A stretch of DNA of 64,000 nucleotides, taken from the NCBI GenBank assembly GCA_028564675.1, contig JAOVVO010000216.1, forward strand, positions 1 to 64,000, given 5' to 3'. The translations under genes were made by a program, and so were the position numbers. This document shows positions 13,567 to 27,546 of this stretch, in pieces. Origin of the DNA: Onchocerca lupi. Taxonomy: Eukaryota; Nematoda; Chromadorea; Rhabditida; Onchocercidae. The notes below the pieces were generated by a model. The model was not told the origin of the DNA. It saw only the letters and a program-made list of their open reading frames with translations, and did not search any database. Position 1 is the first letter of the stretch, and the number at the start of each line of letters is the position of its first letter.

Positions 13567-15613
13567 TGAATTAAACTTAAATTTATATCCATTTTATGCA
13601 TAGGTAATTTTTATGTTTTTCTCATCTTACATAAAACAATCATATGTTAGTTATATTTTCTTAATCTGTCTTAAAAGAAAAAAGAAACGTTTGTCACCAA
13701 ATATTGAAAATAGAAACAACTTTTTTTTTTTTTTTTTTGACTTGAATTTATTTCCGGTACAATCGGAGAATGTTACGGTTAAAGAAGCGTTAACTTTACA
13801 ACAATTTTGTTCTTTTCAACCGAACGAATGGACCTTTATGAGTTTCGGAAACTAATATCTATACGTTTTAGCATAAAATATTTTTGTTGTTCGCTCTTTT
13901 GAAACCATCTTTAAAATAGCTTCTCATTCCTTCTTTTTGGGCAAAATTTCTGTATTTTGTGACATTTTCATTTCTTCCTTTTCCTCTCAATTTCAGTTAC
14001 ATTTCATATATATTTTTCCTATTGACTGTTGAGCTCTTTGCAAACAAACTTTTGATAAATACAATTCTGTTAGATGCTTACCTCAAGCAATCTCTATACC
14101 ATTTATTATGAATATTTAATTGATAATGAAACTTCTAGATAATCTTATCAGAGAAATTTATTTGCTAACAGTTGTTTTGTATTTATATATCATAAGGGCA
14201 AATATATGGAATGATAACAGAATGAAGGATGTAATCAAACTTTGTTACCTCAATTTGTCCGTAAATTTTTCCCTCTTAGCATTATTACTGTTCAGTAAGC
14301 AGGTGTTATTTATGCGCACATTTGTTTATTTGCATAATGTCTTACTTATTCTGTTATTTTTTTTTTTTCTTGAAATTGTTTCCACATTCTTTTCTTGTAC
14401 TCACCATTAAATGATATTGGAGAAGAAAAATGATAATCAGTGGATAAGATAAGCTGGGTGATAATTTACGTCGATAATGGATAATTAAATAGAGCAAATT
14501 AATTAAAAAAAAAAATTAAATAAAATCAAAAATGTTTGGAATGATTGCTTTTAGAATTAGCATTATCATAATTTAATATTTTAATATATTAAATAATAGA
14601 TTAGAATGTTCTAGATATTTTGGTAAATTTCTTCCTCTTTTTTTTAGTAAGATTTCTTAGGAATTTTTATATACCATTTTATATCAGCTAATTGTTTCTT
14701 TCATCAAATATTTCATACTTCTCATGTCTTTGTGTTCCAATTTGAAAAAATTTTATATCAATCGCTTTCTAAATTTTTATTCCTGAATTTTGCTTATTTA
14801 AGAAAATATAATGGCTAACAAATTACTTCCCGAGAATTCATTTTTCGTGATATATATTGATTATTTGGATATTGCGAAAGTAAAAATTGTAATTAGTCAA
14901 AAACGAAAAGCTGAAAAAGTGACAGTTAGGAGATAATTAAAATGATTAATACTAACTTTTGATTAATTTTATTTTTAAAAGAATTCTGCCAATTTCTCAA
15001 GTACTAGCTTCTATTCTTTCTTATCAATTCAAAATTTTCGAAGAAATGATAATAAATTAGGTAATATATTATTACATATAAGAAAGAGAAAGAAAGAGAA
15101 AGCGTGAAAAGGATGGAAATAATGAATTATGTATTCTTTTGTCTGTATCTCGTGAAACTCATATAAAGTTGTCAAAATACTTTTTATCAGTGATGTCAAA
15201 ATTAATTGGCTTTCATTAACAATGTGATAATCAGCTTGTTTATTTTATCAGCTTCTTTTTTTTTTTTTCATAGTATTTTCTCACTCTCACAAACCTGAGC
15301 ATATAATTTTACTTTGTTTTTTCATGTTGAAGAGAATAAGTGACAAAAGAAGTGATAGAGAGTGATAGCATACTGATATGATTGTAAAATATCAATGGTT
15401 GATTGTTGATTAATAAGTGATAAGTTGTTGCTTTACTATCATCGTGTTGCTTTACTTTTTGAAACATAAATAATCAAATAATCACATCTTGTCATCTATT
15501 CTCTCGAACTTTTATTTGATTTTTGTTACATGACAGTCTTTTTCTCCATTTTATCTATACACTGTTTTGTCTTTTATAAATTTCTTTTTTTAGATAATTG
15601 ATTCAATTCAAAA

Positions 15614-15733
15614 TTTGATTTATAAGTGACTAAAATATTTGATTTACAAGTAACCTAAGTTTTTGATTTATAAGCAACCTAAGCGTTTGATTTATGGGTA
15701 ACTTAAATTTTTGATTTACAACCAGGAATTGGT
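15614..15733. repeat. 24-bp tandem array, five copies
   Basis: The motif TTTGATTTA recurs at 15614, 15638, 15662, 15686 and 15710, an exact 24-bp spacing, with diverged flanks (for example TAAGCAACCTAAG between repeats). It lies about 0.8 kb upstream of the fozi-1 start codon. Confidence 0.85.
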
Positions 15734-16562
15734 TAAGTCAACTGAAGTGTTCCATTGTTAAACATACAATTAGAAGCAGATTATCTTATGGTAACTCTTG
15801 AAGATGAGAATGCATAGAAGCACATCACAAATGTCCAACTTCCAAAAGTACTTCATAAAAACATAAACAGAATTGAAAATTACGAATATCTACTCTTTTA
15901 GTAATTATATATTCGATTTGAAATCAAAAGTAATTCTTTCCCTCTTATCAGTAAGGACATAAAAAGGATTTTATATTTGGGAATATAACTTGAAATTCTT
16001 AATGATGATTTGCTGTATCAACTTCTTAAATTATAATATTACTTCATATTTCTTGTATTTATTTTTATACTATGTGCAAAAATCACTTTTTGTGAAAGAT
16101 CTGTGATCATTGCTTATCATCAATTTAAAATGGTAAAAAAAAAGAAAAAAAAAACTAACTTAGAAAAGGAATTAAATAGTAAACAGTAAATATTATTGTA
16201 AGAAATCATGATTCTCGAACACTTAAAGTACGAAATATATGAAGAACTTAGCGATGTTTGAAAATAAGATTAAAGTACATATTATTATTATCATCGAACG
16301 CAACATTCTTAAGGCATTACTTCGACGTTTATAAATCGTGTGTATAATTCTTATGATAATTAAGTTTGAGAATTATTTGATAATTTTATTGCAGATTTTG
16401 GTTGTTAAAATTTTAATCAATTATACTGGTCGTCAACTAATCAGGAGCAGCATATACTAAACAAAATATATTATTGCTAATGCTGCTTTCTGCTCTAAAT
16501 CATTTCATCATTTATCAATAATTATCAGAACTTGATATAATTCTTAAACTGATAACTGTAAA

Positions 16563-18004
16563 ATGCCATCAAATGATGGAACACAACGAAAGCTATCCTC
16601 GTCATCATCTTTGCAGCAACAGCAACAAACGCAAATGTCATCGCAACAACAACTAGATACTTCAGTTGATACTGTTGGCATTGTCTCAACAACATCAACA
16701 ACGCCTAATGGTTTAAATGCCGAATTTTTGCACTGTCTTACGCAAAATTTATTAGCGACAACGGCAGCAGGTACCAGCGGACAATCGCAAGCAACCGATG
16801 CCGCAGCTGGAACTTCAGTTGCTGCTGCATTTGGATTACCTATACCGGACATATCAATGATGTATAATAATGTTAATTTGTACAACCTTTTTAATCTTAA
16901 TTTGCTAACTGAATCACAACAAATTCGACAACAATCATCATCTTTTCTAACAGAATACCTCAGACAACGAACTGTGGAAGTAAATGCACGACAACATCAA
17001 CAACGCCAACAGCAACAACAACGACAACAGCGCCCTTCGAAAGAAAAGAAACGTGTACGTAAATTTTACACAAAAAAAAAATGCAAATATTTTTTAAAAT
17101 CATAGGAAATTGTAAAATATATTTTTTAATCGTTTTAACGATTATTCTAATGCTTATTTGGAACGAAGTTTATAGGGATTATTTGAGATAAATTATATTC
17201 TAGCCAATTTAAGAAATCAAATAAGGCAAAATATGCGACAATAACTAAGATTAAGAATAATCATAATATCTTCTGTTCACTAAAAAAGGCTTCTGAACTT
17301 ATACTTTATTGATGTTATCAATTCTTAATCATGGCTATAATATTCCTACGTAAAATTGAAATAATTTTGAAAGAATTAAGCTTAAGCTATATTTTTTTTT
17401 TTACATAATTAGTTAATAATTCGTACTTACTTTAACAATTTACGGCGATTAAAATTGCATCGATTAGTGCATGTCCATTCAATTGCTCACATCTTACTTT
17501 CGACGTATTTATTTAACAATTAATTATTATATTCAATTACTTCAAAATATTATTTTTTCTTTTTTTTTTTTTTTTTTTTTTACATTTCTACTCACAACAC
17601 TTTGCAATTTTAGTTGCTATCGGCAAATGAGGGCTATATAGCGTGCAGAGCAGACCTGTCCTTTAGCATATGAAATTTTCTTTTAGAAATGTATTATAAA
17701 TAAGAGACAGTGTTTGTTATGCTCACCATATGGTCCTTAATGCCGTAAACTTTTTCAGAGCTATCCCTGCAGTTTTCAGTGGTGTGAATTATGTCTGAGG
17801 GAAGTTCATAGTTCGAAATTACCTTGCCATATAAGACAACATCATGTGGCACAACCAATGTTTATTTGTCCACAATGCAAATTTAGCTCGAGCTACTCGA
17901 AGAATAATGTCAAAAGTCACATGTCAACAGTGCATGGATTAACTGTTAGTTCATTTTCATTTCTAATTTTCACGCATTTTTCATCATCACTTAGATTATT
18001 GTTT

Positions 18005-18036
<32 letters not shown>

Positions 18037-21000
18037 CATATAAAATACTTCCATTCCACTTAGCTATGTCTCGAACTATTTTAAAAATCTCCATCTTACT
18101 TTCATCATTATGATAAAATCCTTAGAATGAATTTATTGGATTCAGAGAAAGATGAAATAAATATGAAAACATTTATGATTTCATAATTTTTGATATTTGA
18201 AATTGTTTTGATGTGTTTTGAATATCAAATTAGAATTTAATTGAATGTACGAAAATGAAGCAATATGTTCAAAAATACATTGATAATTTGAAATATGATT
18301 TCAAATTATTAAACTACTGATATCTACAAAGTTCGGTATCATTGAAATGTGGGAAGTATGAAACTCCTTATGTTTTGATGCGAAATATTTGTAATCGATT
18401 TATGATTATCGCTATTAATAGTTATTGTAAAGGAAGCAAGACTGTATCAGTAATAGTTCTTGTAACTGAAATTTATGAAAATCATTTCATGAAATACATT
18501 ATTACTAAATGAATTGTTTTTTCTTTTTCAGGAAGAACCAATTAGTCATATGGAAGAGTATGCAGATGAAGTGGAACAATTGATGAAACAATGTTTCCCG
18601 ACTGTTCGTGGCCGCGGTCGTCCGGTACATAGTAATATCAGGTCTTCAACTGCTTCTTCATCTTCAACAGTTAATACCGAATCGAACAACTCAAGACGAA
18701 ATAGCGCTAGCTCCATAGCATCAGCCAATAAAATTTCGGTGATAATTTTGAACAGATTAATTTTGAGGGAAATTAAAAATTCTTAGCTTAATTCATTTAT
18801 TCCAGCGATCTCATCATCTGTGCACCATAGAAAACGAGCGTAAACTGAAAAAAAAAATTAAGAAAAATTATAAATTGCAGGCTCGGTATACTCATAGTTA
18901 CCGCCGCAGAGCTGTCAAGCATTCGGCACAAGAAATGGTTCATGAACTCTATTCACCGGCTAATAACAAACGGGTCAAAAATGAAAACGATTATAAAAAG
19001 TAAATTTACTTGAACAAAGCTATAAGCCATATCTATCTATTTCTTGCATCTTATCCAATTATTTCTAATCTGAATTATCGTTATTTGCAGCGAATCGGAA
19101 ATAACGATCAGTCAAACGCCGATCGATGTTTCCGGTCAGAGTTCGCCAAGCGAGGTATGCATATTTTATTCAACTAAATTCAATTATTTTTCAAAAATTT
19201 ATCTTTTATTAACAAAAACTATAGAATGAGTAAATTTTGTTTGCATGATGAATCTTTTCGCAACATTTCATAACATTTGAAGGTTAACTTTTCATTACTT
19301 CTAATCAAATGAGTTGCATCAAAAATTGTCCTTCGGAACTTTAATTGATTTGAACTTCGCATTGATACTAAATACATGAAATCAATGATCTATCCGAGCT
19401 TCTTTCCTTAATTCCGCCAATATATTCGCGCACTTTTATTTATGGATTACGATTACTGTAACCGAGTAAATGTCTTTCTTAGCGTCTCTTTTTTGCCTTT
19501 TCTATGGTATTTGCTCTAACGCATAGTCAGCTTGTGATGAAGTGAGAAGTTCAGTGCGGCTATTTATTGGTCATTGGCTGACTGTCTTTCTCTGGTCAGT
19601 CCATCAATACTAAGCGGAGAAACATATTAGTTGTATATATCCAGGATTAGATGTCAATTCACAATCATCAAAAGTCATTTAAAAATAACTTTTGAAAGTA
19701 ATGTTTTGAAGTAAACAGTAATAATTACACTTTTCAGGAAGATTCTTCTGGTAATAGCAATGCTTCCCATAATGGCATCAAGAATATCAGTTATAGTAAT
19801 GGAACTAATAATTACTATAATCACAATAGAACCATCAATTGCCATGATCATGATAGAACCAACAGTTACAATGATGAAGTAAATAGCTTTAGTAGGTCTA
19901 CTGGCTATCAAAATGGAACTGATCACAATGAAACAATTGCTAATGGTAGTTCTCCAAGTTCTTCAGAGCACGTTAATCATGATGCAGAATTAGGTATGTT
20001 TTGAGATTGAATATGATGACCAGTTCTTATCATTTAATATCCAATTTCTTGAGCGACATTAAAATTTATTGCATGAACTAATTCATGTTTAAGCCCGAGA
20101 TGTGAAGAACTATCTATATACTAACTGAATAAGCATTTTTTTTTTTTTTTTTTTTTTTTTTTTGATAAACTTTGTCAGTTGTGATATTTTTGTTTTTCAG
20201 CAAATATTTTACAAAATTTCTTGAAAGAGTAAACATTGCAGAGACAGAATCAAATGATTCAAGTATGCAAGATTTTGATGAGGAAGAGCAACCACTAAGA
20301 CATATCGATCGTATTCGTCCTCGGTATGTTCGAATTATACTTGAAATAATGCTTTATGCATTTATTACATCTTTGAAGTATACCATCGATCCAGACTAAT
20401 GTTCCATCTTCCATACCATCAATGGATGATTTTTGAAATAAACATTTTATAAAATCTCCAATTTCTTTCTAATTTATTTCTTTGAATATTGGAACAGTAC
20501 AGTTCCGAATATTGAATATTTAAGGATTGAATTTAAATTTCTGATTTCGAATTGATTCTTTTTACTGAGATATGAATCGCTTTTCAGCTATCTTCCACAA
20601 AACGTTAATTGGTGGATAGTGGCCAATGATCAACTCAAAGGAACTATTTTTGAAAGTTTTCGTTTAAGTGAAGTACTTCATGTAAGCTATTTACCAACTA
20701 TTCTCTATTTACTTCCTTGTTTTTATTCTCACAGTTCCAAAATAAATATTTACAGTCAACAATTGAATAAGACTTCTTTTGCTTAATTGCTATTGAACTT
20801 GAATGCAATTATTTCAGAGATTCCCACGGCAATCATACAAATTAGCTGGTAAAATTCTTATAGCGGAAGAACAACTTAAACGGGTGCAAGAGGTCAGGCA
20901 ACAAATATCTCTTGATTTGACAAAACTTCATGATGCACTTTATAGGTAAGACACAGCTGATCTTATAGTTTTGGAATTTGCAAAAAAGTTTTCGATCTTT

Positions 21001-23327
21001 CATAATGTTGATGATATTATATTTATGATCCTCAGATGATATCTGTACCATTAGACAGATGATTAGTAAAAAAAAAATCGAATCTTAGAATCGTGCGATT
21101 ATTCTAACTTATTCAAGATGGAAGGCTTATTTTTACCCTTACTCACTTGAATGAATGATGAATGCATTATTAGATTATCTATTCGATCGATTCTATTGGT
21201 AGCAAAAATGTATGTGATTATAGTTGTTTTGTTCTTGATTAATATGATAAAAAAGACGATTTTCATCGATTTTCTTTCTTTCTTCTTCATCTTACTGTAC
21301 ATACCATAAGATTTCGAAACATATTATTCAGCTTGGATTTGAATGCCTTACCGATAGAGCAAGTTGATTTGATTGCAAATATTGCACCGACTTCTATGGA
21401 TGCATTCTACTTATTGGATTGTGAAAATGCTGATCCTAATGCAGTGATTGGGGAGAATGAACAGTTCTTGTTAAAGGTTAGAGGCTATAGAAAAAAGCCA
21501 ACATTGAAAATAACCAATTATCAATATATAAAAATGGAAGAATGCTTCTAATCTAATCTTAGATGAAGACTGAAGTCGCAGCTAATCTGAAAGCAGAAAA
21601 ATATCTGACTAATTTTCTGGGATGCTGTGAAAGTAGCAACTTACAACATGTTAGAAGCTTTCTTGAATTTTAATCCTCTATATTGTTGATACAAGTATTT
21701 TCGCTATTGGTTAAAGCGAATGCTTAATTCGCTGTGCTTAATCTCTGACCGAAAAAAAAATTGAGTCCCAAACTTTTCGGTAAAAAACATCTTGATAAAT
21801 ATTTCTGAAAAAATCAGTTGTAAAATTCAGCTTGCAAAAATCGATCGAATAGAGGAAAAGCTGCATGCGATGTCATTTATGGGACATATTAACAGTCGTG
21901 TTGCAGAGATCTTGAAAGTTAGTTCTTTTTTGATTTTAGATCGATTTAGAAAGAAATTTTTTAAGTAAATTCTAGGATGCATAAAAAATTTGTTATCCAT
22001 TTGTAAAAATTATCGGATAGAAGTTTAACTAAAGTTTATAAATCAGAAAAGTAAAAAAGGTGCATTATTGCCAGAGCAATGAAGGAACTGAAGCATTAAA
22101 ATGTATTTTTTTGTGCTTATTATCGTTACTGCTTCAGTTCTGCTTATTTTATTGTTCCTTTTTTTTTTTTAGAATTTCGAAGATCTCGTCAATATTGTGA
22201 AAATTCTGAGGAAAAATCGTGGATTTCGTGCTTTGTTGCGTGTTGTTCTTGTCTTTATGAACTTCATCATTGGAGATTTTACAGCCAACACAATTCGGGG
22301 CTTTAGGGTATCAGATCTCACAAAGGTGAATATTATGAGTCATTTATTTTTTTTTTCTTTTATTTATTTTTTTTCCTATCGCTAAAACAGATTCTTGAAG
22401 TAATCTGATAATACGCAGAAATATTAACTTTACTAGATATTTTATAGATTTGTGCCACGGAAGTATGCAACTCGCCAAAAACAACATTACTGAATATTGT
22501 AGCATCATCTACTATTTCGGAATTTCCTGAAGTTTGCATTTTTCGTGATACTCTTCCGGCGTTGGAGAAAGCTTCACGAGGTTATTTACTCACTCTTTTT
22601 CACTTATTTCTTATCGATTACGACAATTGATGTAACATGCATTGTTTCTAACAAACATTTTTATAAAGTGCATAAAATTGTTTGTAGGAAATATCGATTT
22701 GATTGCAGAATCATGTGAGAGATTTCTTTATAGTGCTGAGAATGGACTGCTTGACAGTTTGTTCTTGGATTTTTATAAATTTGTGAGAATTTTTAAGATA
22801 TAAAACTGAAGCAAAATCACTATGCAGATGGAAACAATGAAAAATATCATAAGTTTTTTGAAAAAAAAAACTAGTATTATTTCAACCTAAAAATCATTTT
22901 TGGTTTTGTGATCAGTGAACTTCCAAGAACTTTCTGCAACAGTACGACGTCTCGAACGGGATTATTTGCGATTTGATCGAGAAGCGAGTCATTTGGATGA
23001 TGAAGGACAGATGGCTAACTGCAGAGAAGTGATTAGAAATAAAGTAATGGAAGTGAAGGATAGCTATCGAGAGTGCAAGGTTCTAGCTCTAACTTTTTTC
23101 ATTTTTTTTTTTCCATTATTTAAAATGAAACGCTAAAGTAAGTATGATGCAAACTGCAGACTGGTCTCTGCAAAACGATGCGTTTCTTTGGTGAATTAGT
23201 AGACGATGATATTGGTCCCGAGCTTCCCGAAATGTTCTTCGCCAATATCGCTACTTTTTATCGCCAACTTCAACGAGCTTGGATCGATGTACATTTGCAT
23301 GGCATTCCAGTGAATAGACCAGTTTGA
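16563..23327 (+). CDS. fozi-1: FOZI-1-like C2H2 zinc-finger / FH2 protein
   Basis: Predicted nuclear regulator of cell fate; in C. elegans FOZI-1 acts in ASE neuron laterality and postembryonic mesoderm. Fifteen exons: 16563-17054, 17759-17944, 18532-18738, 18881-18999, 19091-19154, 19738-19993, 20242-20323, 20588-20681, 20818-20945, 21332-21476, 21831-21917, 22173-22325, 22448-22580, 22916-23079, 23160-23327. All phases agree; 825 residues. Exon 1 is Ser/Gln/Thr-rich and ends in polyQ and a basic KEKKR. Exon 2 encodes two zinc fingers (CELC...H at about residues 173-193 and CPQC...H at 201-223). Exon 3 carries EQLMKQCFPTV and GRGRP, AT-hook-like. A Ser/Asn-rich linker (about 357-441) replaces the polyproline FH1 of ordinary formins. 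An FH2 domain fills about 470-815, with recognisable LPIEQVDLI, ENEQFLLK, RGFRALLRVV and ASRVNFQEL blocks. Start chosen as the first ATG of the long open exon. The only alternative is another zinc-finger FH2 protein. Confidence 0.92.
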
Positions 23328-26300
23328 ATGAGCTCGATGTATCATTATCCATGTTAACTATTTTTGCACAACAAAGATAACATTGTGGCTCCGAATCTAT
23401 CAATTCTGCACATAATTGAAATCAGTTTTTCTTTTCTTTTTTTTTCTTTTTTTTTTTTTTTTTTGATAATATATTTCCACTTCAGCAATTCTAGAAAAAT
23501 CATAGTTCTTTGAAAGAAAAGTACGATGATGCACTGTTTATATGTATCTTGCAGTAATGGAACTATTATATATCAAGATTGGGCCATTTTAGTTCTTTTT
23601 AAAGCTATGACAGTTTCTTATCAGCATATTTTTAATTTGCCTATCATTCCTAAATGAAATGCCGTTCTATGGATCTGCAGTATTAAGGCTTTTATTTTTG
23701 AGAATATCGTTTCACTTATTTCCCATGTTGTTACTATTATACATAATTTGATTTCGGATTTATATTTACCTCAGTGAACAACAGGTGAAAAGAGTTACGT
23801 TTTCAATCACTTCACATATTTTCTATCAAATAACACATGGACTGATCATATTTGCAACATTTAAGCTAGCCGATAGACTATATTACTGATTATATCTATC
23901 ACGATCGAAATTTGCATCTAATTAAAATTTTTTTCATGCACTTAAAGAGTAAGTTTAACAGGTTATGCAAATTTTGGATTGTTGTTATGTGAAAAATGTT
24001 TTTAATTAAAATTTTTGCTTTTCACATTGCACTGATTATCGTTTATTTTGTATTTTGATAAATCAGTTTGTTTTCTCATTTTCACCTATTTTGATAGATT
24101 CCATACCTATTCACACACACTGATTGACATTTTAATGATTTGAATTTTTCATTTATTAAATCGATCATATTTGAAAGTTAATTTGCATGTGCATTTTTTG
24201 ATAATACATAACAAATCAATTTATTTTGCATGTATTCAATTCACAAAGATCGAACTTTCAATTTTATATTGATCAATTCATCATGATCTACGGTAGACTC
24301 TCAAGTCAATACAAGATCTATAAATCCATCGATCAATTGAAAGACTACTTTTATTGAAATGTTTGCAGTTATAATGCATGATTAGAAAGCATTTGATTGC
24401 TTGTGCCAAATAATTATTCAAAAACTAAATGATATATTTAATGCACAAGTTGATATCAATAACAGTGTGAAGTTAAAAGTTGAATTCAGTGAGATCAGAG
24501 TTTAAAGAAATTTAAAATAAAGAAATTGTCAAGAATTGACGAAGTATGTTATTTCGTTTTGCTTGTAATCAAACAAATCATCTGAAATGATCATTGCTAA
24601 GACAGCGAATGACATCAAAATAGGCAATGATAGTTCTGATAAAGAATGATAAGGATTGAAATATCATTTAGCATGTTTTATCACCAAATATTATGCTGAA
24701 TATGATACGTCGAATATCATTTTATGTGGACTATCAATGATCCAATTTTGCATAATTTGACTTCTATAAATTCTGATTTATCGTCTTTTATTCGTTTTTA
24801 AACATTTTAAATTAATTAATCACTTTAAACTAATCATCGTGCAAAAAAGAAGTATGCAATGCTGAGAAATTTTGAAAACATTTAAAATATAAACTAACAT
24901 TAAGTATTTTTTTAATCATCAAAAATATAAATCGATTTAATTGTCTTTTTTAAGTAGTAGACAGTATCATTGAGATCGTACATTCGATGAGGTTAGTCAA
25001 GAAAAAATGAAACTTTCCCGTGCAAATGAAGTCAATGAAGTATGTATCCAATGGATCATTGAATCAAAAATAAAAGTGAGAATTTCAATGAGTAAATTCA
25101 CTGACCTTTGAACTTTGCATGTTGCTTGTGGTCACAACAATATCTAAAGGTCAGGTTTAAAGGATGAATGTATCGAGCAACGAAATATATCGATCATTTT
25201 AGTTAATATATTCCACAAAATGACCAAAAACCTTGACCATTGGTCAATATTATATGATGGAAAAAAAAAAGATGCAAAAAGTTGGAAAAGTTATTTGATC
25301 ATTTACTTATTTGAGGTAAGAAAACGAAAAAGGAAGAAAAAAAAAAATTATTTGAATATTTACAGAAGGAAAATTGCATTTCAATATTTAAGTATTTTTC
25401 ATTTCAATCCATTTCAACATTTCAAATTCATTTCAATATTTTTATGACTTTTCTGATTTTCTTTATTTCATTTTTGATCAAACGGATTAATTCAAAGTTT
25501 TCATAGATAAAATGAAGCAATTGCTCGATCTGAAAATATTTTTTATCCGTATATTTTGGCCAAATATTTTATCATGAATATTTGCTATTCTTTGAATTAT
25601 GCTCAAATTGCATAGATTATTTACTAAGAAATGTAATTCGGAAAAAAAAATGACAAATTCATCCTCATTTCTTTTTCGGATTGCATTCCAGAATGATTAT
25701 CAGTCCTGACTCGTTGTTTTTTACAGATATATGTTCATATATTTAGCGAAAATTTGAAAATAAATTAGGTAGGATTATCCAAATTTTTACCTTTTGTTGC
25801 CAAAATCAAAATTTGAAATCACATTGATGGGGGACTTATCAACATTAACTTTTATCATTCAATGCAATCGTATCCAATTCGATTCCATAATATCGTATCC
25901 TTTATAGCTAGTACAGTAGTAAATTTATAGCTACTACAGTAATAACCAAAATTTACTTCTATTCAACATTCTTATATCCATTTCTAACAATTGCTATTTT
26001 AATATAAATAGAAATATGTGAATAATTAAAATGCTAAAAAAAAAAAATTTCAAATTTCAATTATTCATTTTAAGTACGTTAAAGTTGAAATGATATAGAT
26101 ATGAAATATTTTTCGGATTTCTTAAATGTTGATAATATCGTTATTTGACTGACGTAATGATATGCTTAAAAATTGAGTCAAAAATATTTTAAATTTAATA
26201 ATTTCAGATTTTTGATCTCTTATCAATGTTGTGAAATTATTTCGGTGATAATTATGACGATTTTTTTCGTCCAAATAATTTTCTTTTAACAGTTTGTTAA

Positions 26301-26392
26301 TCTTTTAACGACTTTAAAAGAAAATTGCTACTGCTGATAAAGTATCAAAAACAAGAAGTGGAAAAAAAAAAAAGAACGAAAAATAGCTGAAA
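23328..26392. other. Intergenic region between fozi-1 and its paralogue
   Basis: Three kilobases with no convincing exon. It contains T-runs at 23429-23464, no clear AATAAA close to the fozi-1 stop, and an open frame at 25220-25447 that is Lys/Phe/Ile-rich noise. The spacing is too long for a nematode operon, where the next gene usually follows within a few hundred bases. Confidence 0.65.
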
Positions 26393-27514
26393 ATGTCGGA
26401 GCAGAATTCAAACAATCTACAACATGCTTCAAATTCTTCAATGGAAGAACTGATAAATAATCTTATCATTGAATCTTGGGAACAATTACTTGAGTTAATC
26501 GAAATGAGAAAAACACTTGATCAAAATATTATCGCATATTGCGATGATATTTTGCGAATTTTTTTCGCAAGACAAATATTACAATATCATCAACAACAAC
26601 AACAACAACAACAGCAACAACAACAACAACCACAACAACAACGACAACAACAACAACAAATGCCGAATTTGAGTAATCATAAAAGTGCTAAAGTAAAGGT
26701 AAATGAAATTTCTTGAATTTTCAAATTTGTTAAATAAATCACGAATGCATTTTGTAAGATGAATAAATGAATCAATTTCATTTTTTTTTTTTTTTTTTAT
26801 AGCTAAATTTTAAAATAAACAAGATGAAAAAGCAATGAAAGTGGAACAAAAGTTAACAAATCATACATCCGTTCTTTTTTATAAAGTTCAAAAAAGTTAA
26901 GGAAATGAAAAAATACAAATTAAATTAACTTATCTCCTTTATCCAATAAACAGATACTCAATTTTCATCAATCAAAGATTGATTCATAACTCTAATTTAT
27001 CAATCAAAGATTGATTCATAACTCTACTTTATCAATCAAAGATTAATTTGGAACTATGGTAAAACGAAATCGAACTTTTTAAAAAACTTAAAAGGAATTT
27101 TTAAAGATTTGTAATTTATGTCGAAAGAAAGTACATAATTCGAAACTACCATGTCATGTACGAATGAAACATTTGAATCAACCGCTATTCTTTTGTCCGA
27201 TATGTGATAAAAGTTCGAATTATTCGAAGAATAATATCAAAACTCATATGTTCAGAAAACATGGAATAAAAGATGTATGTCAAATTTAATTTATATTTTT
27301 CAAGATTTTTTTTAATTTCAATACTTAATAATTACTTTTTTTTTCAATATTAATAATTAAAATTTGAATTTTCACATTTGAAATGTTTAGTTTTCTTTCC
27401 GATATATCAATTATTTCTATCGCATTTTTTTTTTTTCTTCTCGCAACTTTCATTTATTCGAAATTTAATAAAAGTTTATAGCAAAATTAGTGCATAAATT
27501 AAGTTTTAATCATT

Positions 27515-27546
<32 letters not shown>

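Larger units (their letters stand above)
1..16562. other. Gene-poor upstream region
   Basis: I found no gene here that I can name. The open frames are short, mostly low-complexity (F, I, S, K or N rich) and are what AT-rich DNA gives by chance; none shows a family motif. About 5.0-6.2 kb and 11.1-11.45 kb are less AT-rich than their surroundings but show no convincing exon chain. The stretch holds an SL1-like 15-mer (2996-3010), two G-rich quadruplex candidates, tandem duplications (10224-10330, 10509-10625, 12090-12197, 15614-15733) and weak candidate exons listed separately. Because the next gene is a likely cell-fate regulator, much of this could be its regulatory DNA, but that is inference from position only. 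Confidence 0.6.

Noticed and set aside
22688..22757. A possible extra in-phase exon in fozi-1 (GNIDLIAESCERFLYSAENG) with acceptor TTTGTAG
   Set aside because: Joining exons 22448-22580 and 22916-23079 directly restores the canonical FH2 sequence ALEKASRVNFQEL; the extra segment would interrupt a conserved helix and has only a weak donor.
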